Below are positions 28,501 to 41,800 of a stretch of 64,000 bases of DNA, piece by piece. This DNA comes from Panagrolaimus kolymaensis (taxonomy: Eukaryota > Nematoda > Chromadorea > Rhabditida > Panagrolaimidae). The stretch spans positions 558,001 to 622,000 of the forward strand of contig JAJQJQ010000057.1 in the NCBI GenBank assembly GCA_028622995.1, in the 5' to 3' direction. How positions within the stretch are numbered: the stretch's first letter is position 1; each line of letters starts with the position of its first letter. The position numbers were made by a program, and so were the translations under genes. Below the pieces are notes generated by a model. The model made no database searches, had not been told where the DNA came from, and saw only the letters and a program-made list of their open reading frames with translations.

Positions 28501-31500
28501 ATTATTTTTAAGATTAACGAATTTTTTTTATTGATATTTCTACTGAAACATTGAACCTCAAGAAAGACAATGCAGTTAGTAAATTATCTGTTGGAAGCTA
28601 TTAAATTCAATCGGGATCCATGGCATTAATTTTTATGATTATTTAATCTTTTTTTATTGATATTTCAACTGAAACATTGAACCGCAAGAAAGGCAATGCA
28701 GTTAGTAAATTATCTGTTGGAAGCTATTAAATTCAATCGGGATCCATGGCATTAATTTTTATGATTATTTAATCTTTTTTTATTGATATTTCAACTGAAA
28801 CATTGAACCGCAAGAAAGGCAATGCAGTTAGTAAATTATTTTTACGAAGCCTTGGAATTCAATCGGGATCCAAGATATTATTTTTAAGATTAACGAATTT
28901 TTTTTATTGATATTTCTACTGAAACATTGAACCTCAAGAAAGACAATGCAGTTAGTAAATTATCTGTTGGAAGCTATTAAATTCAATCGGGATCCATGGC
29001 ATTAATTTTTATGATTATTTAATCTTTTTTTATTGATATTTCAACTGAAACATTGAACCGCAAGAAAGGCAATGCAGTTAGTAAATTATCTGTTGGAAGC
29101 TATTAAATTCAATCGGGATCCATGGCATTAATTTTTATGATTATTTAATCTTTTTTTATTGATATTTCAACTGAAACATTGAACCGCAAGAAAGGCAATG
29201 CAGTTAGTAAATTATTTTTACGAAGCCTTGGAATTCAATCGGGATCCAAGATATTATTTTTAAGATTAACGAATTTTTTTTATTGATATTTCTACTGAAA
29301 CATTGAACCTCAAGAAAGACAATGCAGTTAGTAAATTATTTTTACGAAGCCTTGGAATTCAATCGGGATCCATGGCCTTAATTTTTCTGATTAATGAATC
29401 TTTTATTATTGATATTTCAACTGAAACATTGAACCTCAAGAAAGACAATGCAGTTAGTAAATTATTTTTACGAAGCCTTGGAATTCAATCGGGATCCAAG
29501 ATATTATTTTTAAGATTAACGAATTTTTTTTATTGATATTTCAACTGAAACATTGAACCTCAAGAAAGGCAATGCAGTTAGTATATTATTTTTACGAAGC
29601 CTTGGAATTCAAACGAGATCCATGGCATTAATTTTTATGATTATTTAATCTTTTTTTATTGATATTTCAACTGAAACATTGAACCGCAAGAAAGGCAATG
29701 CAGTTAGTAAATTATTTTTACGAAGCCTTGGAATTCAATCGGGATCCAAGATATTATTTTTAAGATTAACGAATTTTTTTTATTGATATTTCAACTGAAA
29801 CATTGAACCGCAAGAAAGGCAATGCAGTTAGTAAATTATCTGTTGGAAGCTATTAAATTCAATCGGGATCCATGGCATTAATTTTTATGATTATTTAATC
29901 TTTTTTTATTGATATTTCAACTGAAACATTGAACCGCAAGAAAGGCAATGCAGTTAGTAAATTATCTGTTGGAAGCTATTAAATTCAATCGGGATCCATG
30001 GCATTAATTTTTATGATTATTTAATCTTTTTTTATTGATATTTCAACTGAAACATTGAACCGCAAGAAAGGCAATGCAGTTAGTAAATTATCTGTTGGAA
30101 GCTATTAAATTCAAACGAGATCCATGGCATTAATTTTTATGATTATTTAATCTTTTTTTATTGATATTTCAACTGAAACATTGAACCGCAAGAAAGGCAA
30201 GGCAGTTAGTAAATTATCTGTTGGAAGCTATTAAATTCAATCGGGATCCATGGCATTAATTTTTATGATTATTTAATCTTTTTTTATTGATATTTCAACT
30301 GAAACATTGAACCGCAAGAAAGGCAATGCAGTTAGTAAATTATCTGTTGGAAGCTATTAAATTCAATCGGGATCCATGGCATTAATTTTTATGATTATTT
30401 AATCTTTTTTTATTGATATTTCAACTGAAACATTGAACCGCAAGAAAGGCAATGCAGTTAGTAAATTATCTGTTGGAAGCTATTAAATTCAATCGGGATC
30501 CATGGCATTAATTTTTATGATTATTTAATCTTTTTTTATTGATATTTCAACTGAAACATTGAACCGCAAGAAAGGCAATGCAGTTAGTAAATTATCTGTT
30601 GGAAGCTATTAAATTCAATCGGGATCCATGGCATTAATTTTTATGATTATTTAATCTTTTTTTATTGATATTTCAACTGAAACATTGAACCGCAAGAAAG
30701 GCAATGCAGTTAGTAAATTATCTGTTGGAAGCTATTAAATTCAAACGAGATCCATGGCATTAATTTTTATGATTATTTAATCTTTTTTTATTGATATTTC
30801 AACTGAAACATTGAACCGCAAGAAAGGCAAGGCAGTTAGTAAATTATCTGTTGGAAGCTATTAAATTCAATCGGGATCCATGGCATTAATTTTTATGATT
30901 ATTTAATCTTTTTTTATTGATATTTCAACTGAAACATTGAACCGCAAGAAAGGCAATGCAGTTAGTAAATTATCTGTTGGAAGCTATTAAATTCAATCGG
31001 GATCCATGGCATTAATTTTTATGATTATTTAATCTTTTTTTATTGATATTTCAACTGAAACATTGAACCGCAAGAAAGGCAATGCAGTTAGTAAATTATC
31101 TGTTGGAAGCTATTAAATTCAAACGAGATCCATGGCATTAATTTTTATGATTATTTAATCTTTTTTTATTGATATTTCAACTGAAACATTGAACCGCAAG
31201 AAAGGCAATGCAGTTAGTAAATTATTTTTACGAAGCCTTGGAATTCAAACGAGATCCATGGCCTTAATTTTTCTGATTAATGAATCTTTTATTATTGATA
31301 TTTCAACTGAAACATTGAACCTCAAGAAAGACAATGCAGTTAGTAAATTATTTTTACGAAGCCTTGGAATTTAAACGAGATCCATGGCATTAATTTTTAT
31401 GATTATTTAATCTTTTTTTATTGATATTTCAACTGAAACATTGAACCGCAAGAAAGGCAATGCAGTTAGTAAATTATCTGTTGGAAGCTATTAAATTCAA

Positions 31501-34500
31501 TCGGGATCCATGGCATTAATTTTTATGATTATTTAATCTTTTTTTATTGATATTTCAACTGAAACATTGAACCGCAAGAAAGGCAATGCAGTTAGTAAAT
31601 TATTTTTACGAAGCCTTGGAATTCAATCGGGATCCAAGATATTATTTTTAAGATTAACGAATTTTTTTTATTGATATTTCAACTGAAACATTGAACCTCA
31701 AGAAAGGCAATGCAGTTAGTATATTATTTTTACGAAGCCTTGGAATTCAAACGAGATCCATGGCATTAATTTTTATGATTATTTAATCTTTTTTTATTGA
31801 TATTTCAACTGAAACATTGAACCGCAAGAAAGGCAATGCAGTTAGTAAATTATCTGTTGGAAGCTATTAAATTCAATCGGGATCCATGGCATTAATTTTT
31901 ATGATTATTTAATCTTTTTTTATTGATATTTCAACTGAAACATTGAACCGCAAGAAAGGCAATGCAGTTAGTAAATTATTTTTACGAAGCCTTGGAATTC
32001 AATCGGGATCCAAGATATTATTTTTAAGATTAACGAATTTTTTTTATTGATATTTCAACTGAAACATTGAACCTCAAGAAAGGCAATGCAGTTAGTATAT
32101 TATTTTTACGAAGCCTTGGAATTCAAACGAGATCCATGGCATTAATTTTTATGATTATTTAATCTTTTTTTATTGATATTTCAACTGAAACATTGAACCG
32201 CAAGAAAGGCAATGCAGTTAGTAAATTATCTGTTGGAAGCTATTAAATTCAATCGGGATCCATGGCATTAATTTTTATGATTATTTAATCTTTTTTTATT
32301 GATATTTCAACTGAAACATTGAACCGCAAGAAAGGCAATGCAGTTAGTAAATTATTTTTACGAAGCCTTGGAATTCAATCGGGATCCAAGATATTATTTT
32401 TAAGATTAACGAATTTTTTTTATTGATATTTCAACTGAAACATTGAACCTCAAGAAAGGCAATGCAGTTAGTATATTATTTTTACGAAGCCTTGGAATTC
32501 AAACGAGATCCATGGCATTAATTTTTATGATTATTTAATCTTTTTTTATTGATATTTCAACTGAAACATTGAACCGCAAGAAAGGCAATGCAGTTAGTAA
32601 ATTATCTGTTGGAAGCTATTAAATTCAATCGGGATCCATGGCATTAATTTTTATGATTATTTAATCTTTTTTTATTGATATTTCAACTGAAACATTGAAC
32701 CGCAAGAAAGGCAATGCAGTTAGTAAATTATCTGTTGGAAGCTATTAAATTCAATCGGGATCCATGGCATTAATTTTTATGATTATTTAATCTTTTTTTA
32801 TTGATATTTCAACTGAAACATTGAACCGCAAGAAAGGCAATGCAGTTAGTAAATTATTTTTACGAAGCCTTGGAATTCAATCGGGATCCAAGATATTATT
32901 TTTAAGATTAACGAATTTTTTTTATTGATATTTCTACTGAAACATTGAACCTCAAGAAAGACAATGCAGTTAGTAAATTATCTGTTGGAAGCTATTAAAT
33001 TCAATCGGGATCCATGGCATTAATTTTTATGATTATTTAATCTTTTTTTATTGATATTTCAACTGAAACATTGAACCGCAAGAAAGGCAATGCAGTTAGT
33101 AAATTATCTGTTGGAAGCTATTAAATTCAATCGGGATCCATGGCATTAATTTTTATGATTATTTAATCTTTTTTTATTGATATTTCAACTGAAACATTGA
33201 ACCGCAAGAAAGGCAATGCAGTTAGTAAATTATTTTTACGAAGCCTTGGAATTCAATCGGGATCCAAGATATTATTTTTAAGATTAACGAATTTTTTTTA
33301 TTGATATTTCTACTGAAACATTGAACCTCAAGAAAGACAATGCAGTTAGTAAATTATCTGTTGGAAGCTATTAAATTCAATCGGGATCCATGGCATTAAT
33401 TTTTATGATTATTTAATCTTTTTTTATTGATATTTCAACTGAAACATTGAACCGCAAGAAAGGCAATGCAGTTAGTAAATTATCTGTTGGAAGCTATTAA
33501 ATTCAATCGGGATCCATGGCATTAATTTTTATGATTATTTAATCTTTTTTTATTGATATTTCAACTGAAACATTGAACCGCAAGAAAGGCAATGCAGTTA
33601 GTAAATTATTTTTACGAAGCCTTGGAATTCAATCGGGATCCAAGATATTATTTTTAAGATTAACGAATTTTTTTTATTGATATTTCTACTGAAACATTGA
33701 ACCTCAAGAAAGACAATGCAGTTAGTAAATTATTTTTACGAAGCCTTGGAATTCAATCGGGATCCAAGATATTATTTTTAAGATTAACGAATTTTTTTTA
33801 TTGATATTTCAACTGAAACATTGAACCTCAAGAAAGGCAATGCAGTTAGTATATTATTTTTACGAAGCCTTGGAATTCAATCGGGATCCAAGATATTATT
33901 TTTAAGATTAACGAATTTTTTTTATTGATATTTCAACTGAAACATTGAACCTCAAGAAAGACAATGCAGTTAGTAAATTATTTTTACGAAGCCTTGGAAT
34001 TCAATCGGGATCCAAGATATTATTTTTAAGATTAACGAATTTTTTTTATTGATATTTCAACTGAAACATTGAACCGCAAGAAAGGCAATGCAGTTAGTAA
34101 ATTATCTGTTGGAAGCTATTAAATTCAATCGGGATCCATGGCATTAATTTTTATGATTATTTAATCTTTTTTTATTGATATTTCAACTGAAACATTGAAC
34201 CGCAAGAAAGGCAATGCAGTTAGTAAATTATCTGTTGGAAGCTATTAAATTCAAACGAGATCCATGGCATTAATTTTTATGATTATTTAATCTTTTTTTA
34301 TTGATATTTCAACTGAAACATTGAACCGCAAGAAAGGCAAGGCAGTTAGTAAATTATCTGTTGGAAGCTATTAAATTCAATCGGGATCCATGGCATTAAT
34401 TTTTATGATTATTTAATCTTTTTTTATTGATATTTCAACTGAAACATTGAACCGCAAGAAAGGCAATGCAGTTAGTAAATTATCTGTTGGAAGCTATTAA

Positions 34501-37500
34501 ATTCAATAGGGATCCATGGCATTAATTTTTATGATTATTTAATCTTTTTTTATTGATATTTCAACTGAAACATTGAACCGCAAGAAAGGCAATGCAGTTA
34601 GTAAATTATCTGTTGGAAGCTATTAAATTCAAACGAGATCCATGGCATTAATTTTTATGATTATTTAATCTTTTTTTATTGATATTTCAACTGAAACATT
34701 GAACCGCAAGAAAGGCAATGCAGTTAGTAAATTATTTTTACGAAGCCTTGGAATTCAAACGAGATCCATGGCCTTAATTTTTCTGATTAATGAATCTTTT
34801 ATTATTGATATTTCAACTGAAACATTGAACCTCAAGAAAGACAATGCAGTTAGTAAATTATTTTTACGAAGCCTTGGAATTTAAACGAGATCCATGGCAT
34901 TAATTTTTATGATTATTTAATCTTTTTTTATTGATATTTCAACTGAAACATTGAACCGCAAGAAAGGCAATGCAGTTAGTAAATTATCTGTTGGAAGCTA
35001 TTAAATTCAATCGGGATCCATGGCATTAATTTTTATGATTATTTAATCTTTTTTTATTGATATTTCAACTGAAACATTGAACCGCAAGAAAGGCAATGCA
35101 GTTAGTAAATTATTTTTACGAAGCCTTGGAATTCAATCGGGATCCAAGATATTATTTTTAAGATTAACGAATTTTTTTTATTGATATTTCAACTGAAACA
35201 TTGAACCTCAAGAAAGGCAATGCAGTTAGTATATTATTTTTACGAAGCCTTGGAATTCAAACGAGATCCATGGCATTAATTTTTATGATTATTTAATCTT
35301 TTTTTATTGATATTTCAACTGAAACATTGAACCGCAAGAAAGGCAATGCAGTTAGTAAATTATCTGTTGGAAGCTATTAAATTCAATCGGGATCCATGGC
35401 ATTAATTTTTATGATTATTTAATCTTTTTTTATTGATATTTCAACTGAAACATTGAACCGCAAGAAAGGCAATGCAGTTAGTAAATTATTTTTACGAAGC
35501 CTTGGAATTCAATCGGGATCCAAGATATTATTTTTAAGATTAACGAATTTTTTTTATTGATATTTCAACTGAAACATTGAACCTCAAGAAAGGCAATGCA
35601 GTTAGTATATTATTTTTACGAAGCCTTGGAATTCAAACGAGATCCATGGCATTAATTTTTATGATTATTTAATCTTTTTTTATTGATATTTCAACTGAAA
35701 CATTGAACCGCAAGAAAGGCAATGCAGTTAGTAAATTATCTGTTGGAAGCTATTAAATTCAATCGGGATCCATGGCATTAATTTTTATGATTATTTAATC
35801 TTTTTTTATTGATATTTCAACTGAAACATTGAACCGCAAGAAAGGCAATGCAGTTAGTAAATTATCTGTTGGAAGCTATTAAATTCAATCGGGATCCATG
35901 GCATTAATTTTTATGATTATTTAATCTTTTTTTATTGATATTTCAACTGAAACATTGAACCGCAAGAAAGGCAATGCAGTTAGTAAATTATTTTTACGAA
36001 GCCTTGGAATTCAATCGGGATCCAAGATATTATTTTTAAGATTAACGAATTTTTTTTATTGATATTTCTACTGAAACATTGAACCTCAAGAAAGACAATG
36101 CAGTTAGTAAATTATTTTTACGAAGCCTTGGAATTCAATCGGGATCCAAGATATTATTTTTAAGATTAACGAATTTTTTTTATTGATATTTCTACTGAAA
36201 CATTGAACCTCAAGAAAGACAATGCAGTTAGTAAATTATTTTTACGAAGCCTTGGAATTCAATCGGGATCCAAGATATTATTTTTAAGATTAACGAATTT
36301 TTTTTATTGATATTTCTACTGAAACATTGAACCTCAAGAAAGACAATGCAGTTAGTAAATTATCTGTTGGAAGCTATTAAATTCAATCGGGATCCATGGC
36401 ATTAATTTTTATGATTATTTAATCTTTTTTTATTGATATTTCAACTGAAACATTGAACCGCAAGAAAGGCAATGCAGTTAGTAAATTATCTGTTGGAAGC
36501 TATTAAATTCAATCGGGATCCATGGCATTAATTTTTATGATTATTTAATCTTTTTTTATTGATATTTCAACTGAAACATTGAACCGCAAGAAAGGCAATG
36601 CAGTTAGTAAATTATTTTTACGAAGCCTTGGAATTCAATCGGGATCCAAGATATTATTTTTAAGATTAACGAATTTTTTTTATTGATATTTCTACTGAAA
36701 CATTGAACCTCAAGAAAGACAATGCAGTTAGTAAATTATTTTTACGAAGCCTTGGAATTCAATCGGGATCCAAGATATTATTTTTAAGATTAACGAATTT
36801 TTTTTATTGATATTTCAACTGAAACATTGAACCTCAAGAAAGGCAATGCAGTTAGTATATTATTTTTACGAAGCCTTGGAATTCAATCGGGATCCAAGAT
36901 ATTATTTTTAAGATTAACGAATTTTTTTTATTGATATTTCAACTGAAACATTGAACCTCAAGAAAGACAATGCAGTTAGTAAATTATTTTTACGAAGCCT
37001 TGGAATTCAATCGGGATCCAAGATATTATTTTTAAGATTAACGAATTTTTTTTATTGATATTTCAACTGAAACATTGAACCGCAAGAAAGGCAATGCAGT
37101 TAGTAAATTATCTGTTGGAAGCTATTAAATTCAATCGGGATCCATGGCATTAATTTTTATGATTATTTAATCTTTTTTTATTGATATTTCAACTGAAACA
37201 TTGAACCTCAAGAAAGACAATGCAGTTAGTAAATTATTTTTACGAAGCCTTGGAATTCAATCGGGATCCATGGCATTAATTTTTATGATTATTTAATCTT
37301 TTTTTATTGATATTTCAACTGAAACATTGAACCGCAAGAAAGGCAATGCAGTTAGTAAATTATCTGTTGGAAGCTATTAAATTCAATCGGGATCCATGGC
37401 ATTAATTTTTATGATTATTTAATCTTTTTTTATTGATATTTCAACTGAAACATTGAACCTCAAGAAAGACAATGCAGTTAGTAAATTATTTTTACGAAGC

Positions 37501-38828
37501 CTTGGAATTCAATCGGGATCCATGGCATTAATTTTTATGATTATTTAATCTTTTTTTATTGATATTTCAACTGAAACATTGAACCGCAAGAAAGGCAATG
37601 CAGTTAGTAAATTATCTGTTGGAAGCTATTAAATTCAATCGGGATCCATGGCATTAATTTTTATGATTATTTAATCTTTTTTTATTGATATTTCAACTGA
37701 AACATTGAACCTCAAGAAAGACAATGCAGTTAGTAAATTATTTTTACGAAGCCTTGGAATTCAATCGGGATCCAAGATATTATTTTTAAGATTAACGAAT
37801 TTTTTTTATTGATATTTCAACTGAAACATTGAACCGCAAGAAAGGCAATGCAGTTAGTAAATTATCTGTTGGAAGCTATTAAATTCAATCGGGATCCATG
37901 GCATTAATTTTTATGATTATTTAATCTTTTTTTATTGATATTTCAACTGAAACATTGAACCGCAAGAAAGGCAATGCAGTTAGTAAATTATCTGTTGGAA
38001 GCTATTAAATTCAATCGGGATCCATGGCATTAATTTTTATGATTATTTAATCTTTTTTTATTGATATTTCAACTGAAACATTGAACCGCAAGAAAGGCAA
38101 TGCAGTTAGTAAATTATCTGTTGGAAGCTATTAAATTCAATCGGGATCCATGGCATTAATTTTTATGATTATTTAATCTTTTTTTATTGATATTTCAACT
38201 GAAACATTGAACCGCAAGAAAGGCAATGCAGTTAGTAAATTATCTGTTGGAAGCTATTAAATTCAATCGGGATCCATGGCATTAATTTTTATGATTATTT
38301 AATCTTTTTTTATTGATATTTCAACTGAAACATTGAACCGCAAGAAAGGCAATGCAGTTAGTAAATTATTTTTACGAAGCCTTGGAATTCAATCGGGATC
38401 CAAGATATTATTTTTAAGATTAACGAATTTTTTTTATTGATATTTCTACTGAAACATTGAACCTCAAGAAAGACAATGCAGTTAGTAAATTATTTTTACG
38501 AAGCCTTGGAATTCAATCGGGATCCAAGATATTATTTTTAAGATTAACGAATTTTTTTTATTGATATTTCAACTGAAACATTGAACCTCAAGAAAGGCAA
38601 TGCAGTTAGTATATTATTTTTACGAAGCCTTGGAATTCAATCGGGATCCAAGATATTATTTTTAAGATTAACGAATTTTTTTTATTGATATTTCAACTGA
38701 AACATTGAACCTCAAGAAAGACAATGCAGTTAGTAAATTATTTTTACGAAGCCTTGGAATTCAATCGGGATCCAAGATATTATTTTTAAGATTAACGAAT
38801 TTTTTTTATTGATATTTCAACTGAAACA
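25521..38828 (+). repeat. Large superblocks (4,394 and 3,510 bp) built from C, D, A and B monomers
   Basis: Diagnostic variants recur together. GGCAAGGCAG occurs at 25802, 26432, 30196, 30826 and 34336. GGAATTTAAACG (loss of the EcoRI site) occurs near 26,973, 31,367 and 34,877. The A-then-D block starts at 26795, 31189 and 34699. The offsets are 4,394 bp and then 3,510 bp for all three markers. Inside, a B-D-C trimer of 376 bp is repeated three times in the first two blocks and twice in the third. B-C-C trimers, also 376 bp, follow in blocks one and two. Confidence 0.87.
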
Positions 38829-41800
38829 TTGAACCTCAAGAAAGGCAATGCAGTTAGTATATTATTTTTACGAAGCCTTGGAATTCAAACGAGATCCATG
38901 GCCGTAATTTTTCTGATTAATGAATCTTTTATTATTGATATTTCAACTGAAACATTGAACCTCAAGAAAGGCAATGCAGTTAGTAAATTATTTTTACGAA
39001 GCCTTGGAATTCAATCGGGATCCAAGATATTATTTTTAAGATTAACGAATTTTTTTTATTGATATTTCAACTGAAACATTGAACCTCAAGAAAGGCAATG
39101 CAGTTAGTAAATTATTTTTACGAAGCCTTGGAATTCAATCGGGATCCAAGATATTATTTTTAAGATTAACGAATTTTTTTTATTGATATTTCAACTGAAA
39201 CATTGAACCTCAAGAAAGGCAATGCAGTTAGTAAATTATTTTTACGAAGCCTTGGAATTCAATCGGGATCCAAGATATTATTTTTAAGATTAACGAATTT
39301 TTTTTATTGATATTTCAACTGAAACATTGAACCTCAAGAAAGGCAATGCAGTTAGTATATTATTTTTACGAAGCCATGGAATTCAAACGAGATCCATGGC
39401 CGTAATTTTTATGATTATTTAATCTTTTTTTATTGATATTTCAACTGAAACATTGAACCGCAAGAAAGGCAATGCAGTTAGTAAATTATCTGTTGGAAGC
39501 TATTAAATTCAATCGGGATCCATGGCATTAATTTTTATGATTATTTAATCTTTTTTTATTGATATTTCAACTGAAACATTGAACCGCAAGAAAGGCAATG
39601 CAGTTAGTAAATTATTTTTACGAAGCCTTGGAATTCAATCGGGATCCAAGATATTATTTTTAAGATTAACGAATTTTTTTTATTGATATTTCAACTGAAA
39701 CATTGAACCTCAAGAAAGACAATGCAGTTAGTAAATTATTTTTACGAAGCCTTGGAATTCAATCGGGATCCAAGATATTATTTTTAAGATTAACGAATTT
39801 TTTTTATTGATATTTCAACTGAAACATTGAACCTCAAGAAAGGCAATGCAGTTAGTATATTATTTTTACGAAGCCTTGGAATTCAAACGAGATCCATGGC
39901 CGTAATTTTTCTGATTAATGAATCTTTTATTATTGATATTTCAACTGAAACATTGAACCTCAAGAAAGGCAATGCAGTTAGTAAATTATTTTTACGAAGC
40001 CTTGGAATTCAATCGGGATCCAAGATATTATTTTTAAGATTAACGAATTTTTTTTATTGATATTTCAACTGAAACATTGAACCTCAAGAAAGGCAATGCA
40101 GTTAGTAAATTATTTTTACGAAGCCTTGGAATTCAATCGGGATCCAAGATATTATTTTTAAGATTAACGAATTTTTTTTATTGATATTTCAACTGAAACA
40201 TTGAACCTCAAGAAAGGCAATGCAGTTAGTAAATTATTTTTACGAAGCCTTGGAATTCAATCGGGATCCAAGATATTATTTTTAAGATTAACGAATTTTT
40301 TTTATTGATATTTCAACTGAAACATTGAACCTCAAGAAAGGCAATGCAGTTAGTAAATTATTTTTACGAAGCCTTGGAATTCAATCGGGATCCAAGATAT
40401 TATTTTAAGATTAACGAATTTTTTTTATTGATATTTCAACTGAAACATTGAACCTCAAGAAAGGCAATGCAGTTAGTAAATTATTTTTACGAAGCCTTGG
40501 AATTCAAACGAGATCCATGGCCTTAATTTTTCTGATTAATGAATCTTTTATTATTGATATTTCAACTGAAACATTGAACCTCAAGAAAGGCAATGCAGTT
40601 AGTAAATTATTTTTACGAAGCCTTGGAATTCAATCGGGATCCAAGATATTATTTTAAGATTAACGAATTTTTTTTATTGATATTTCAACTGAAACATTGA
40701 ACCTCAAGAAAGGCAATGCAGTTAGTAAATTATTTTTACGAAGCCTTGGAATTCAAACGAGATCCATGGCCTTAATTTTTCTGATTAATGAATCTTTTAT
40801 TATTGATATTTCAACTGAAACATTGAACCTCAAGAAAGGCAATGCAGTTAGTAAATTATTTTTACGAAGCCTTGGAATTCAATCGGGATCCAAGATATTA
40901 TTTTAAGATTAACGAATTTTTTTTATTGATATTTCAACTGAAACATTGAACCTCAAGAAAGGCAATGCAGTTAGTAAATTATTTTTACGAAGCCTTGGAA
41001 TTCAAACGAGATCCATGGCCTTAATTTTTCTGATTAATGAATCTTTTATTATTGATATTTCAACTGAAACATTGAACCTCAAGAAAGGCAATGCAGTTAG
41101 TAAATTATTTTTACGAAGCCTTGGAATTCAATCGGGATCCAAGATATTATTTTAAGATTAACGAATTTTTTTTATTGATATTTCAACTGAAACATTGAAC
41201 CTCAAGAAAGGCAATGCAGTTAGTAAATTATTTTTACGAAGCCTTGGAATTCAATCGGGATCCAAGATATTATTTTAAGATTAACGAATTTTTTTTATTG
41301 ATATTTCAACTGAAACATTGAACCTCAAGAAAGGCAATGCAGTTAGTAAATTATTTTTACGAAGCCTTGGAATTCAAACGAGATCCATGGCCTTAATTTT
41401 TCTGATTAATGAATCTTTTATTATTGATATTTCAACTGAAACATTGAACCTCAAGAAAGGCAATGCAGTTAGTAAATTATTTTTACGAAGCCTTGGAATT
41501 CAATCGGGATCCAAGATATTATTTTAAGATTAACGAATTTTTTTTATTGATATTTCAACTGAAACATTGAACCTCAAGAAAGGCAATGCAGTTAGTAAAT
41601 TATTTTTACGAAGCCTTGGAATTCAAACGAGATCCATGGCCTTAATTTTTCTGATTAATGAATCTTTTATTATTGATATTTCAACTGAAACATTGAACCT
41701 CAAGAAAGGCAATGCAGTTAGTAAATTATTTTTACGAAGCCTTGGAATTCAAACGAGATCCATGGCCTTAATTTTTCTGATTAATGAATCTTTTATTATT

